Assembly (NCBI RefSeq): GCF_007744255.1
Contig: NZ_CP036267.1
Coordinates: 4,072,001-4,136,000 of the forward strand
DNA length: 64,000 bases
Direction of reading: 5' to 3'
From: Thalassoglobus polymorphus
Lineage (GTDB): Bacteria; Planctomycetota; Planctomycetia; Planctomycetales; Planctomycetaceae
A model generated the notes under the pieces. That model was not told the origin of the DNA. It made no database searches and worked only from the letters and a program-made list of their open reading frames with translations. Positions 1-9,396 of this stretch are shown one piece after another. Every line of letters starts with the position of its first letter. The first letter of the stretch is position 1. The position numbers were made by a program, and so were the translations under genes.

Positions 1-1325
1 CCTTTGGCAACAAGGAACCGGAAGTTGTTTGGATCAAGATCGCAGCTGATGAGTTGATGCAAACTGAAAGGGACCATTCGCAGCGTCGTCAGCATCAGAG
101 TTAAGCCATGTTCGGTTTCGCAGATGGCGGTCTTGCCCTGGTCGAACTCCACGATGCCGCCGTGCCGTGGTTGCGGCTCACTGAACTTGCCATCGTGCAG
201 AGAGCGGACAGTCACCTCAACTTCCATGGGTGATCCGTGGATCTTGTCGGTTTTTCCTCCTACGGAGAGTGTGAGCTTTTCTCCAACGCCGGCTCCCTCG
301 CACAGAGAAACAGCTTGTGGATCGTATAAGCAACCGATAGCTGGCCCAATTTTCGCTTTGTGAATGGCAGCCAGAAGTTCGGTTCCATCCGCCGAAGAGC
401 CTCCACCAACGTTGTCGCCCATGTCGAGCAGACAGATTCGATCAGAGGAATCTTTGCAGAGATCGATCGCCTGAGCGACTGAAGTGAACTCTCCAGCGAA
501 GCTCTCACGCATCTCCCACATTGTTGTGGCGAGTTGCTTTGAGAGGACATCTGCAAGCATCTGGTTGTCGTCTGTCACAACGATCACAGATGAGCCCATC
601 TCTTCCACATCGGCATAAGGAAACCCGAGGAGGATACTGTTCGAGAGTACGCCACCGATTTTAAGCTGAGCGTCTGCCGCCTCGTAAAGCGGTCGCAAAT
701 GTGGCTCTTCAGTACATTGTCGTTCAATGCTGATTGCGAGCGGAGGGAACTGCGCCGACATAGTTGGCGTCACTTCTTTGCGAACCGTTCTCACCATTAA
801 ATTGGCAGCTTCGATGCCCCGTTCTCGTTGATCAAGATGCGGATTCGACCGATAAGCGACGAGTGCGTCACAACTGTCGACCATTAATTGGGAGACATTG
901 GCATGGGCGTCGAGTGTGCCGATGATTGGAACGTTTGGGCCGACCTGAGACCGCAACTCGGAGAGCCAGTATCCATCGGCATCAGGAAAACGCTCGCTGA
1001 CAGTCGCTCCATGTGGTGCAACCAAATAACCATCGAGAGAATCGTTGCTACGGACAATGTCGAGCAGATGGTTGGTCAGAGCTTCAAAGTCTCCGGAAGG
1101 GATTGTTCCGGAAGGGAGTGCTCTCGCAGCAAAAAGCGGGACAGCTTCAGCTCCTTCTGCTTCAAGACCGGCAAAGAAACCGCCCACTTCGTGGTGTGAA
1201 TCTGCCAGATCTCGACGGATTGGTTCACCAGCGAGAAGAAGGTTTTGCCGAAATGAGTCAACCGTTGTGGGCTGGCAGGAGAAAGTGTTCGATTCGTGAA
1301 GAAACGCAATGATGCCGATTCGCAT
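1..1325 (-). CDS. M81 family metallopeptidase (MlrC-like), 3' end outside window
   Basis: Translating the reverse strand from the ATG at 1325 gives an open frame of about 441 codons that runs off the window edge, so the C-terminus is missing. Motifs of the M81/MlrC family are clear: HESNTF at residues 10-15, APHGA at 103-107, GTLDAHAN at 136-143, NPH at 161-163, and a DNVGGGSSADGT stretch near residues 295-310, where the MlrC C-terminal domain begins. Members of this family are zinc-dependent hydrolases named after the microcystin-degradation protein MlrC; most have unknown natural substrates and are widespread in bacteria that never meet microcystin. No signal peptide is visible, so it is probably cytoplasmic. 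It is divergent from the metal-binding lipoprotein gene at 1865, across about 540 bases. Family assignment is firm; substrate is unknown. Confidence 0.88.
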   Translation of the reverse strand, partial: MRIGIIAFLHESNTFSCQPTTVDSFRQNLLLAGEPIRRDLADSHHEVGGFFAGLEAEGAEAVPLFAARALPSGTIPSGDFEALTNHLLDIVRSNDSLDGYLVAPHGATVSERFPDADGYWLSELRSQVGPNVPIIGTLDAHANVSQLMVDSCDALVAYRSNPHLDQRERGIEAANLMVRTVRKEVTPTMSAQFPPLAISIERQCTEEPHLRPLYEAADAQLKIGGVLSNSILLGFPYADVEEMGSSVIVVTDDNQMLADVLSKQLATTMWEMRESFAGEFTSVAQAIDLCKDSSDRICLLDMGDNVGGGSSADGTELLAAIHKAKIGPAIGCLYDPQAVSLCEGAGVGEKLTLSVGGKTDKIHGSPMEVEVTVRSLHDGKFSEPQPRHGGIVEFDQGKTAICETEHGLTLMLTTLRMVPFSLHQLISCDLDPNNFRFLVAK

Positions 1326-1864
1326 AGTGGAGGTCAGTCTTGAAGGTAATGGCAAAGTTGGTTGCATGATGAGAGTAAGATTTTCACAAACGCGCCCGCT
1401 CGCTCAAGTTGCCTTCTAAAAATTGCGTCGAGGTTTCTCGTCGAGGTTTCATTGAGACTTCACTACTCAAAGTTTCCTCAAAGAGTCAGTTCAACAAGTT
1501 CTCAACGTTTCCCGATTCGCAAAATGAACGACTTGGCGGATTGGCGGTTGCAAACAAAGTCGAACAGACAGCAGACCATTCGTCAAGAAATAACGACCGC
1601 ATTCGCGGAGATGGCGGTATCTCGGCTGCCCAAAACGCTTGCGATCGACGATCACGGCGACAAGGGAACATCTCGTTTCGAGTGAAGCTTTGTGAAGAAA
1701 GCAGCTTTGGAAAGTGGGCCCCTTGCCGAACTGTACCCAATGCTACGGATTCACTATACTTCTCAGTTCATCAACTGGTTGTATGAGCGTTGAGTGCACG
1801 ATGACTGCACCATGGCTGCCAGTGAAGGTTCGTTTTTCACCCAGAGACGGCGTCGAGGAAGTAC
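1326..1864. other. Intergenic region between divergent genes
   Basis: About 540 bases separate the M81 peptidase gene (reverse) from the metal-binding lipoprotein gene (forward), so promoters for both should lie here. Short overlapping frames are present on both strands but none resembles a protein or has a convincing ribosome site. A near-tandem duplication of GTCGAGGTTTC occurs at about 1425-1450. No clear -35/-10 pair, Zur/MntR-like dyad or RNA gene was recognised. Confidence 0.5.
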
Positions 1865-2899
1865 ATGCGGAGAGAACTCCCTAAGTTGCAAATGCCCATG
1901 TTGAGTGCGGTTTGCCTTGTTGTTTTGACATCGATGGTTTTGACACAGGGCTGTACAAAATCGTCAGAGACGAACAGTCCCAAGAAATCTAATTCTCCAA
2001 CAACCGCTGAAAACCGCATTTCCGTGGTGGTGACGACCGGCATGGTGGGCGATCTGGTGCGGCACGTCGCGGGAGATTACGCCAACGTGGTCGGTTTGAT
2101 GGGAGAAGGTGTCGACCCGCACTTGTTTCGCCCGACAAGTTCTGACATCGGCACGCTGATGAAAGCTGATTTAATCATCTATTCAGGGTTAATGCTGGAA
2201 GGCCCGATGCAACCTCAGTTCGAACTGGCACGCCGAAAAGGTCGCACCGTGACCGCTGTCGCAGATGGGCTTCCCAAGAGTCAAGTTCGGTATCCAGCCG
2301 GGTTAGAAGATCATCCAGATCCGCATATCTGGGGAGACGTCGGAACATGGGCGATGAGTCTGGATCATGTCGTCCAGATCCTGAGTGAATTCGACCCGAA
2401 ACATGCAGACGAGTATGCCGCGAATGCAAACGCCTATCGAGCGAAACTGATGGAAGTCCACGAGTACGCCAAATCTGCTATCGCAACTATCCCTGAGGAA
2501 CAACGATATCTCGTGACTGCTCACGATGCGTTTGGATACTTTTCGACTGCGTACGAAATTCCGGTGAAGTCAGTGCAGGGGATCAGCACAGAATCAGAAC
2601 CTGGCGTTCAGGATATCAACGAACTTGTGGACTTCCTCGTGCGGAACAAGGTCCCTGCAATCTTCGTAGAATCGACTGTCAATGCCGCCAACATCCAAGC
2701 TGTCGTCGAAGGTGCAAAGCAACAGAATTGGAACGTAAAAATCGGTGGGACTTTGTATTCTGATTCACTTGGAGCGCCGGGGACTTATGAGGGCACCTAC
2801 ATCGGAATGATGGATTCCAATGTCACCACCATTGTGAAAGCTCTCGGCGGAAAAGTTCCGGAGAAAGGGCTCCACGGAAAACTGTCGCTCAAAAAATGA
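1865..2899 (+). CDS. Metal ABC transporter substrate-binding lipoprotein (TroA/ZnuA cluster A-I)
   Basis: Solute-binding protein of the zinc/manganese ABC importer class (SBP_bac_9 family), 344 residues. The N-terminus is a lipoprotein signal: a hydrophobic stretch at residues 11-26 followed by the lipobox LTQGC with Cys30 as the lipidated residue. Candidate metal ligands fall at the canonical spacing: His86 (DPHLF), His154 (PDPHIW), His220 (TAHDAF) and Asp300 (YSDSLG). Three His plus Asp matches TroA-type proteins rather than the His-His-Glu-Asp set of Mn-specific PsaA/MntC, and the His-rich loop of ZnuA is absent, so zinc is somewhat favoured. No ATPase or permease gene is adjacent on either side, which is unusual because these genes normally sit in a three-gene operon. 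Family is secure; metal specificity is inferred. Confidence 0.92.
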   Translation: MRRELPKLQMPMLSAVCLVVLTSMVLTQGCTKSSETNSPKKSNSPTTAENRISVVVTTGMVGDLVRHVAGDYANVVGLMGEGVDPHLFRPTSSDIGTLMKADLIIYSGLMLEGPMQPQFELARRKGRTVTAVADGLPKSQVRYPAGLEDHPDPHIWGDVGTWAMSLDHVVQILSEFDPKHADEYAANANAYRAKLMEVHEYAKSAIATIPEEQRYLVTAHDAFGYFSTAYEIPVKSVQGISTESEPGVQDINELVDFLVRNKVPAIFVESTVNAANIQAVVEGAKQQNWNVKIGGTLYSDSLGAPGTYEGTYIGMMDSNVTTIVKALGGKVPEKGLHGKLSLKK

Positions 2900-3015
2900 C
2901 TCGTCAAATAAAGACTGGTCAGGACAGAATTTCTTCCTTCAGAACATATGTAGTGTTCACACAAGAAAAAGAAACGTCGTCGAAACGTTGAAGATCTAAT
3001 GAGAGTGAGCGTCAG

Positions 3016-3774
3016 CTAATTCTCAGAGACCGATTTGCAGTACGGACAGGGCTTCCGATAGACAATGCGATGGCATCGCGAACACTCTCGGGGACCGTAC
3101 AGCAACGGAGCAGCCATTTTGAATTGCTGGTAAATCAGATAGATAAAGACCAGCAAGACGAAGGAAATCAGTGTGATTGTCCCCTCATTGCTGTACAAGA
3201 TTGCGTGAGCGATAATCAAACCGCAGCAAAGTCCGTAAATCACAATTACCCAGGACTTATTCCGTTGAAAAGCGGTCTTCTGAACCTGGTTGTTCACTTC
3301 TTCTGCGACGTGCGATTCGAGCAAATCCGACTTTTCCCGCTGGATCACGGAAACGTTCTCAGCGTTGACTGATGTCAGCAACCGATGGACACTATCCAGA
3401 ATCCGGAAGGCGTCATCGAAGTCAAATGCTTGTTGATGTGCCCAGCGATTGCGGAATTCGCGTAATTCGCTGACGAGACTTCGCTCGTAGTGTCCGAGGT
3501 CATGTCGAAAAACAGAGTTCCACTGATCCCACATGACGGTCAGGAGAGAGTGGGCGTCCCAATCAAACTCCTTCCCACCGGCGGTCGTTCGGTCGCGGTC
3601 ATCGCGAAAACTTCCCTTCACAGCACGCATCCAATTATCTCGATGGATTGCACGCAGCTTATCTTCAACGTAGGGAGCAAGTCCGACCGTTAGGAGATCA
3701 AGCGCTGTTGAAACACGTTCACGATATGTGGCCACGAAATCTTTACCTTGTTGAAGGTTCTGTTCGCCCCGCAA
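3016..3774 (-). CDS. Swt1-type HEPN domain protein with two membrane helices and a zinc ribbon
   Basis: Protein of 252 residues. Residues 20-137 look like a Swt1-family HEPN domain: the segment around RNRWAH (108-113) carries the R-x4-H motif typical of HEPN ribonucleases and is followed by a helix resembling the Swt1 HEPN pattern. Two hydrophobic helices follow (about 175-194 and 198-216), then a short C-terminal zinc ribbon with Cys231/Cys234 and Cys243/Cys246. The architecture therefore places a possible RNase or RNA-binding helical domain and a zinc knuckle on a membrane anchor. HEPN domains are frequent in toxin-antitoxin, abortive-infection and stress systems, but no nucleotidyltransferase or other antitoxin partner is adjacent. 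It stands alone, transcribed away from the BatA-like gene at 3989. Domain call is from pattern recognition; function is open. Confidence 0.68.
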   Translation of the reverse strand: MRGEQNLQQGKDFVATYRERVSTALDLLTVGLAPYVEDKLRAIHRDNWMRAVKGSFRDDRDRTTAGGKEFDWDAHSLLTVMWDQWNSVFRHDLGHYERSLVSELREFRNRWAHQQAFDFDDAFRILDSVHRLLTSVNAENVSVIQREKSDLLESHVAEEVNNQVQKTAFQRNKSWVIVIYGLCCGLIIAHAILYSNEGTITLISFVLLVFIYLIYQQFKMAAPLLYGPRECSRCHRIVYRKPCPYCKSVSEN

Positions 3775-3988
3775 CGAACTTTGCTAATAATAATCAATTA
3801 AACAGGAGTGATGTAGTGTCGTTTTTTAGGATTGTTAATTTCTCGGCCTGACTCCCAGGTTACCCCGGATCATCCATATTATGCGCCAAGAACAGAAATA
3901 TCCGAATCTTCGTTGTCATCCGATTTGGATCACTTAACATCGCGATATCGCCCCGTTCCATTCGCACCATAGTCAAATTTGACCACAA

Positions 3989-6322
3989 TTGACGAACTTC
4001 AGCTTAATTAATCCTGGAATACTATGGGGATTGTTAGCCTTGGCAATCCCGGTGGCAATTCATTTTCTCCTTAAACGACAGCCCCGTATCGAATTTTGGG
4101 GGGCCAGTCGCTTCCTGAAAGTTGCCGTCAACCGAAAACACATTCAGCTTCAAGTGCAGTCAATTTCTCAATTACTCGTCAGAATTGCGATCCTGACTTT
4201 GCTCGTACTGAGTGCTGCAGAACCTCACCTGGGGGCACATCTCGATTCCAAAAACGTTGACACCCCCGTCCACCGTTTGCTGATTCTTGATACCTCGATG
4301 AGTATGTCTGCGACCGACGGTGGAAGATCCCGCTTTGACGAATTGCAAAGGCAAGTCCTGTCGACGTTATCAAATCGCTTTCCGGGAGACTCCTGGCAAC
4401 TGCTCCTCCACGGGAACAACGATCAACCAGATCGAATTCGTATTCCTGTTTACGATCCTGAAGCCATTCAAGAAGAAGTGACTCAACTCACAACGACTTC
4501 GCAGTCTGCAAGTCTCAGCGAGACTCTTCAACGTGCTCTGTCGTACGCCGACGAATTTCCGGGAAATACGAATGAAGTCCTTTTCTGGACCGACATGCCC
4601 GTCGCAGAATGGGCCCCCTCCGGAGGCCAGGCGTTCGAACTCAGCGAGCGTCTCAATCAACTTTCACAACTGGCACATCTCTCAATCATCGACCTGAGTT
4701 CCGAGCGAACTGCTCCTGTGAATCTCGCAGTGAAAGAGGTTCGATTGCAAAAAGTCCCAGCCAAAGTCGGGGCTCCTTGCACTCTCGAAGTGTTGATTGG
4801 AAACCCTGAAAAGCGGGCAGCGAAAACGTTTGTTCAATTCCTTTCGAACTCAGAAGTGATTGCAGAAAAAGAGGTTGAGTTCAAATCGCAATCTGAAAAA
4901 ACGGTCCGATTCGAGACCGTCTTTACCAACCCCGAACTCAAACGCTGCGAAATTCGAATCGGTGAAGATGCACTCGCTGGTGACAATCACTATTTCTTTG
5001 CCGTCCCTGTTCAATCGGAACCAAGAGTTCTGGTCATCGAAGATTCCAAATCTTCGCCGGAGGCTTTCCAGCAAAGCGACTTCTTGCGGCTTGCGATTTC
5101 GCCCACTTCAGAATCCCGGCCTGCGGAGCCGAACTCAGCCTCGCTATTTGTGAGCGTTGGCCCAACCGGATTTCGCGAACAGAGTCTGGAGAAATTCGAT
5201 GTTGTCATTCTCGCCGGAGTTTCAAACCTGACGACCTCTGACAGCGAAAGGCTGCGACAGTTTGTCGAGGCTGGCGGCGGTCTCATGATCTCGATGAGCG
5301 ATAGAATGTCACTCAGCCAGTACAATGAACGCCTCGGTCCAAATGGAGCGAATCTGATTCCTGGGATCCTTGAGCAACGACTCTCAATCGAAGTCCCTGA
5401 TGGAGTTCCGTTTCAAGTGAGCGACGCGTCCAGCACGCACCCAATGGTCTCTCCGTTTCGGCATCATCCCGAATCGGGCCTGTCGACCACCCGAATCTAC
5501 GCTTACATTCGGTTCACTCCTTCACCAGATCAATCGCTCCAACGTGTGGTTGACCTCGATTCCAGCGACCCACTCATTGTCGAGCATCATGTCGGACAGG
5601 GGCGAGTGATCACGGTCTTTTCTTCATTCGATATCGAATGGGGAAGCTGGGTGCTGTGGCCAAGCTTTCTGCCAATGATGCGTCAAGCGGTTGAACACCT
5701 CTCTTTTAACCCGGATGGAATCGTCCAGTCGCGAATCGGAAAAGTTGTTCCTGAGAATGTGCTGAATCTCCTTGAAATTTCCTCAATCCAAAATGACCAA
5801 GGGCAGGTGATCTGGGATCAACAAATCGGAGCGGAACACTTGTCGGACATCTTCGACTCCTATTTGACTCAGCCGGGGCTGTACTCGCTTAAGTCGAGTC
5901 AGTCTCGCTCCACCGTTCAAGTCATCGCTCGCAATGTCGACATTGAGGAGAGCTCGCTAAAAAGTGTAGCGGCCGACGAGTTACTGAGAGGGCCCTTCCT
6001 CAATGGCCTGAATGTGGAGATCGTTGAAGATGCCGAAATGTCCGCTTCCAGGCGGCGGACATTTGGTAGGGGAGCTGAGTCTCACCTCTCCCGGTGGCTC
6101 GTTTTCTCTGCAATCCTGCTTCTGATTGTCGATCAATTATTTGCAATCCGTTCTCAACTTGCGACAGGGGCGATCCTCGGCCTGATTGTCTCTGTCGCAT
6201 TTGTTCTTTGGATTCAAGCCTCAACCGTGAGTTCCGTTGTCCTCATTCTATTGTGCATGATCACAGGTGCGGTCATTGTACAGTTTTCGGATCGTGCCAG
6301 TTGGCGAACCGGTCGAGCCTGA
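3989..6322 (+). CDS. BatA-like membrane protein with von Willebrand factor A domain
   Basis: A 777-residue membrane protein. It starts with TTG at 3989; this start gives the typical BatA N-terminus (short polar lead, helix at 11-28, then RxPRIEFWGASRFLK), followed by a second helix at 58-76. The vWA domain starts near 95 and has an intact MIDAS signature D101-x-S103-x-S105. A CARDB-like beta region (about 245-355) and a glutamine-amidotransferase-like fold with a conserved EAGGG segment (about 420-440) follow. The C-terminus has several helices (about 705-770). Family members lie in the Bat/MoxR system, thought to act in envelope stress or protein-complex assembly. Here no MoxR ATPase or DUF58 gene is next to it, so it appears detached from the usual operon. 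Confidence 0.85.
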   Translation: MTNFSLINPGILWGLLALAIPVAIHFLLKRQPRIEFWGASRFLKVAVNRKHIQLQVQSISQLLVRIAILTLLVLSAAEPHLGAHLDSKNVDTPVHRLLILDTSMSMSATDGGRSRFDELQRQVLSTLSNRFPGDSWQLLLHGNNDQPDRIRIPVYDPEAIQEEVTQLTTTSQSASLSETLQRALSYADEFPGNTNEVLFWTDMPVAEWAPSGGQAFELSERLNQLSQLAHLSIIDLSSERTAPVNLAVKEVRLQKVPAKVGAPCTLEVLIGNPEKRAAKTFVQFLSNSEVIAEKEVEFKSQSEKTVRFETVFTNPELKRCEIRIGEDALAGDNHYFFAVPVQSEPRVLVIEDSKSSPEAFQQSDFLRLAISPTSESRPAEPNSASLFVSVGPTGFREQSLEKFDVVILAGVSNLTTSDSERLRQFVEAGGGLMISMSDRMSLSQYNERLGPNGANLIPGILEQRLSIEVPDGVPFQVSDASSTHPMVSPFRHHPESGLSTTRIYAYIRFTPSPDQSLQRVVDLDSSDPLIVEHHVGQGRVITVFSSFDIEWGSWVLWPSFLPMMRQAVEHLSFNPDGIVQSRIGKVVPENVLNLLEISSIQNDQGQVIWDQQIGAEHLSDIFDSYLTQPGLYSLKSSQSRSTVQVIARNVDIEESSLKSVAADELLRGPFLNGLNVEIVEDAEMSASRRRTFGRGAESHLSRWLVFSAILLLIVDQLFAIRSQLATGAILGLIVSVAFVLWIQASTVSSVVLILLCMITGAVIVQFSDRASWRTGRA

Positions 6323-6624
6323 AATTCGAAAATGCAATCGAACAAACTCGACCTTGGCCTTCACGGACGACTACGTGCAGAACGCTTGATGAAGTTACAA
6401 TAGTGCAGTTTGCTTTACCGCGTGCCCGTGAAGAACGCATTTCTCTAGTAAAATGCTGTTCACCACGAAGCAGGACTCGTTAAGGCAAATATTATTATTG
6501 TTCTAAAGTAAACTCACGATCGGTCTGCAGTAAAATTGCTGCATATTGGGAGGTCGTTGATCTCCCCGTGACTCACCCACCTGGTGGCCAAATCGACACT
6601 GATTACCAAAGCTGGAATTGAACT
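6323..6624. other. Intergenic region holding a reverse copy of the TAGAGCA repeat
   Basis: This 302-base gap lies between the BatA-like gene and the histidine kinase gene. A reverse-oriented copy of the dispersed repeat occupies about 6400-6476. The segment 6517-6590 contains GGTCTGCAG and CCCCGTGACTCACC, resembling half of the sister palindrome at 35267-35360. The kinase promoter should lie in the last 100 bases, but no convincing -35/-10 or -24/-12 pair was found. Confidence 0.6.
6400..6476 (-). repeat. TAGAGCA-family palindromic repeat, copy 1 (reverse)
   Basis: Read on the reverse strand this shows, in order, CGTGGTGAACAGC, a variable spacer, GAGAAATGCGTTCTTCACGG, GCACGCGGTAAAGCA and a terminal TGCACTA. 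It is therefore a slightly decayed copy of the element seen at 25573, 41051 and 43283. It is intergenic, downstream of the BatA-like gene. Confidence 0.75.
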
Positions 6625-7965
6625 GTGTTTCGTTCTCCCCCGAAAAATTATGGCAAGCTATATCAACTCGGAATCATCGGGTTGCTGATGCTGAGTGCCG
6701 TCGCATTGGCGATCACAATCTGGGTGGAACTGGACTTCCTGCGTGAACAAAAAATTGTTGAAGAGTTAATTCGCAAGCTCCCCAGCGATTCGACAGCCTC
6801 CGCGAAAGAATTAGCAGGGGCGTTGAGATGGCAGTTCCGCCTGACAACATTAGTTCTCGTCAACCTGGTGGTGACCGGATTCGCCGTCATGCTTTTGTGG
6901 CGGGCCTACCAGTTATCTCAAGAATCGCTTCGCGACTTTAAGGCGCTGGCTGCGGATATTCTGAGTAGTATCGATCAGGCTGTCATCACGATTGATGTGC
7001 AAGGGAATGTCACCAGTATCAATCGTTGTGGGTTAGAGTTACTCAACATCAAAACAGAATGCGTCGGACGACCACTTAAGGAGCTTTCCGCGGTTCCTCT
7101 GCATGATTTTTGTACTGAATGGAAGGTTGAAAAATCCCCGACGATGTTCCGTGATTACAAAGCCAACGTGAATGGAAGCCAAAGAGCACTCCGCGCCTTT
7201 TGCCAAACACTCAGCGACTACGCAGGCAACGACCTTGGAATGGTGCTCCAACTACGTGACGTCACGAAGCGGGTTCTGATCGAAGAACGTATGCGCCGCA
7301 TGGAACGATACATGGGGCTGGGGTCACTCGCTGCGGGCCTTCATCACGAAATCAAGAATCCACTCACAGCCTTGTCGCTGCATGTTCAACTTCTTGAAGA
7401 ACAAATCGCTGAAGACAATCCCAGCGAGGATGTTCGCCAAATGCTGAATGTCATCAAAACAGAAATGGCTCGTGTTGGAGGAGTGCTGGAAGGATTTCGC
7501 GATCTCGCCTCAAGTGGTCAATTGAATCTCGCACCAGTGGATCTGATGAATCTCATCCAACGGCAAGTGGAACTGGCAACTCCGCAAGCAGAGCAGCAGA
7601 ACATTCAAATTCAAACAGTCATCAAGTGCGACTTATCGAAAGAAATCCCGGCTGATCGAATCCGATTAGAGCAAGTCCTTCTCAATTTAATACTCAATGC
7701 CATGGAAGCAATGCCCGAGGGAGGAACTCTCACCGTCACCGTCACTGAAGTTGATGGGAATGTCCAGGTCGAAGTCGCTGATACCGGAAAAGGAATCCCC
7801 GAGGACCTGCATGACAAAGTCTTCGATCCGTATTTCACGACAAAAAACGAAGGAACTGGTCTCGGACTTGCACTTTGCGATAAGATAATGAATCAGCATC
7901 AAGGCAACCTGAGCTTCCATTCGTCGGAGCGGGGCACGCAGTTTCAACTCACACTTCCACGTTGA
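6625..7965 (+). CDS. Membrane sensor histidine kinase (NtrB/AtoS type, PAS domain)
   Basis: Sensor kinase of a two-component system, 446 residues, GTG start. Two membrane helices (about 13-33 and 73-92) flank a short extracytoplasmic loop, a PAS domain occupies about 105-215, and the HisKA dimerisation domain carries the phosphorylated His241 in LHHEIKNP. The ATPase domain has the N box (N354-N358), DTGKGIP (386-392) and GTGLGLAL (410-417). The very small periplasmic loop and the PAS domain suggest that sensing is membrane-associated or cytoplasmic. It lies directly upstream of the sigma-54 response regulator at 8038 with a gap of about 70 bases and is its evident partner. The signal sensed cannot be read from sequence; nitrogen control is only one possibility suggested by the NtrBC-like architecture. 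Confidence 0.93.
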   Translation: MFRSPPKNYGKLYQLGIIGLLMLSAVALAITIWVELDFLREQKIVEELIRKLPSDSTASAKELAGALRWQFRLTTLVLVNLVVTGFAVMLLWRAYQLSQESLRDFKALAADILSSIDQAVITIDVQGNVTSINRCGLELLNIKTECVGRPLKELSAVPLHDFCTEWKVEKSPTMFRDYKANVNGSQRALRAFCQTLSDYAGNDLGMVLQLRDVTKRVLIEERMRRMERYMGLGSLAAGLHHEIKNPLTALSLHVQLLEEQIAEDNPSEDVRQMLNVIKTEMARVGGVLEGFRDLASSGQLNLAPVDLMNLIQRQVELATPQAEQQNIQIQTVIKCDLSKEIPADRIRLEQVLLNLILNAMEAMPEGGTLTVTVTEVDGNVQVEVADTGKGIPEDLHDKVFDPYFTTKNEGTGLGLALCDKIMNQHQGNLSFHSSERGTQFQLTLPR

Positions 7966-8037
7966 GTCACATCCACATGACAATCACAAAAGTGGCCCAA
8001 GCTCTCGACCTGACAACGTACAAGACTGTTGCATATC

Positions 8038-9396
8038 ATGGATGAAGAATTCCACATTCTCATTGTTGACGATGAGCCGAACATCCGCGCGGGGCTCGCG
8101 AAAGGGCTTGATAAAATTGCAGATCACATCGAGACTGCAAGCTCGGTCAACGACGCGCTCGACATGTTCGACGCTGGCTATTATCAGCTTGTCATTGCAG
8201 ATGTCCGTTTGCCAGGTGATCGAGACGGTTTAGATTTGGTTTCACTCGTCCAACAGCGAAACCCGGAAACAACAACCATCGTCATCACAGCCCATGGAAC
8301 GGTGGAAACAGCTGTCGACGCAATGCGACGCGGGGCTTTCGACTTCATTACGAAACCGGTTGATCTCAACTTAATTCGACAGCAGGTCGCCAAAGCGATT
8401 GAACACCACCGGCTGCAAACTGAGAACAAACGCCTGAAAGGGAGATTGGCTGAAGCTGGTGAAATCTCTGGAATCATTGGCAACTGTCGCGCGCTTAAGG
8501 AAGTCTTAACTCAAATTAAACAAGTCGCCGACACCGATGCAACAATATTGATTCAGGGGGAAAGCGGAACCGGGAAAGAACTGATCGCACGCGCGATTCA
8601 CGACCTTAGCGGTCGGTCATCGGAACCTTTCGTCGCTGTGAATCTGGGAGCACTCCCGGAAACATTATTGGAAAGTGAACTCTTCGGCCATGAAAAAGGA
8701 GCCTTCACCGGAGCGTCGCGACAAAAACCGGGATGCTTTGAACAGTCAAATACCGGCACACTATTCCTGGACGAGATCACGGAGATCCCCACAAAAAGCC
8801 AGGTCGATTTATTACGAGTCCTTGAAACAGGGAGATACGCTCGCGTGGGCGGCGAGGAATTACTTGAATCAAACGCACGGATTGTCTCAGCCACAAACCG
8901 GGACATCGCCCAACTTGTTGAAGAGGGGACCTTTCGGGAAGACTTGTACTACCGCTTGAATATCGTCCCAATTGAAGTCCCCCCACTCCGCCAGCGACGA
9001 GACGACATCCCTTTGCTGGTGGAACACTTTCTCAATCACTTCTGCACGAGACACCATCGCCCGGAAAGAACTTTTGAAAACGCCGCGATGGAAGTGCTGG
9101 TTTCAGCTCGCTGGCCTGGAAATGTCCGGCAGTTAAGAAACGTGATTGAGCGGCTCGTCGTCACCAGCCGTGAAACTTCCATTTCCAAAACAGATTTACC
9201 GACCGATCTTACAACAGAGTCAGGAACCGCCAGTTCACCAATTCAATCACTCGCCGAAGTCACCGAGGCTGCCGAAAAAGAGGCTATTCAAATTGCGCTG
9301 ACAGCTTATGACTGTCATCGTGAACAAACCGCGAAGGCACTCGGTGTCAGTGTCCGCACACTTCACTACAAAATGAATCGCTACAATTTACATTAG
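8038..9396 (+). CDS. Sigma-54-dependent response regulator (NtrC family)
   Basis: Transcriptional activator of 452 residues with the full NtrC layout. Receiver domain residues 1-120: acidic pocket D11/D12, phosphoacceptor Asp55, Lys106. The AAA+ domain has Walker A GESGTGKE (174-181), the sigma-54 contact loop GAFTGA (221-226) and Walker B TLFLDEI (241-247). A Fis-type helix-turn-helix sits at the C-terminus (TAKALGVSVRTLHYKMNRY). An in-frame TTG lies nine bases upstream, but the ATG at 8038 gives the usual receiver-domain start. All residues needed for phosphorylation, ATP hydrolysis and open-complex formation are present, so it should be active. Partner of the kinase at 6625. The stop codon TAG (9394-9396) is the first three bases of a TAGAGCA repeat terminus. 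Confidence 0.95.
   Translation: MDEEFHILIVDDEPNIRAGLAKGLDKIADHIETASSVNDALDMFDAGYYQLVIADVRLPGDRDGLDLVSLVQQRNPETTTIVITAHGTVETAVDAMRRGAFDFITKPVDLNLIRQQVAKAIEHHRLQTENKRLKGRLAEAGEISGIIGNCRALKEVLTQIKQVADTDATILIQGESGTGKELIARAIHDLSGRSSEPFVAVNLGALPETLLESELFGHEKGAFTGASRQKPGCFEQSNTGTLFLDEITEIPTKSQVDLLRVLETGRYARVGGEELLESNARIVSATNRDIAQLVEEGTFREDLYYRLNIVPIEVPPLRQRRDDIPLLVEHFLNHFCTRHHRPERTFENAAMEVLVSARWPGNVRQLRNVIERLVVTSRETSISKTDLPTDLTTESGTASSPIQSLAEVTEAAEKEAIQIALTAYDCHREQTAKALGVSVRTLHYKMNRYNLH

Noticed and set aside
6323-6483. Alternate-frame coding across the BatA-like stop and repeat (6094-6483)
   Set aside because: It is a shadow of the BatA-like gene continuing into a repeat element, with no independent coding signal.
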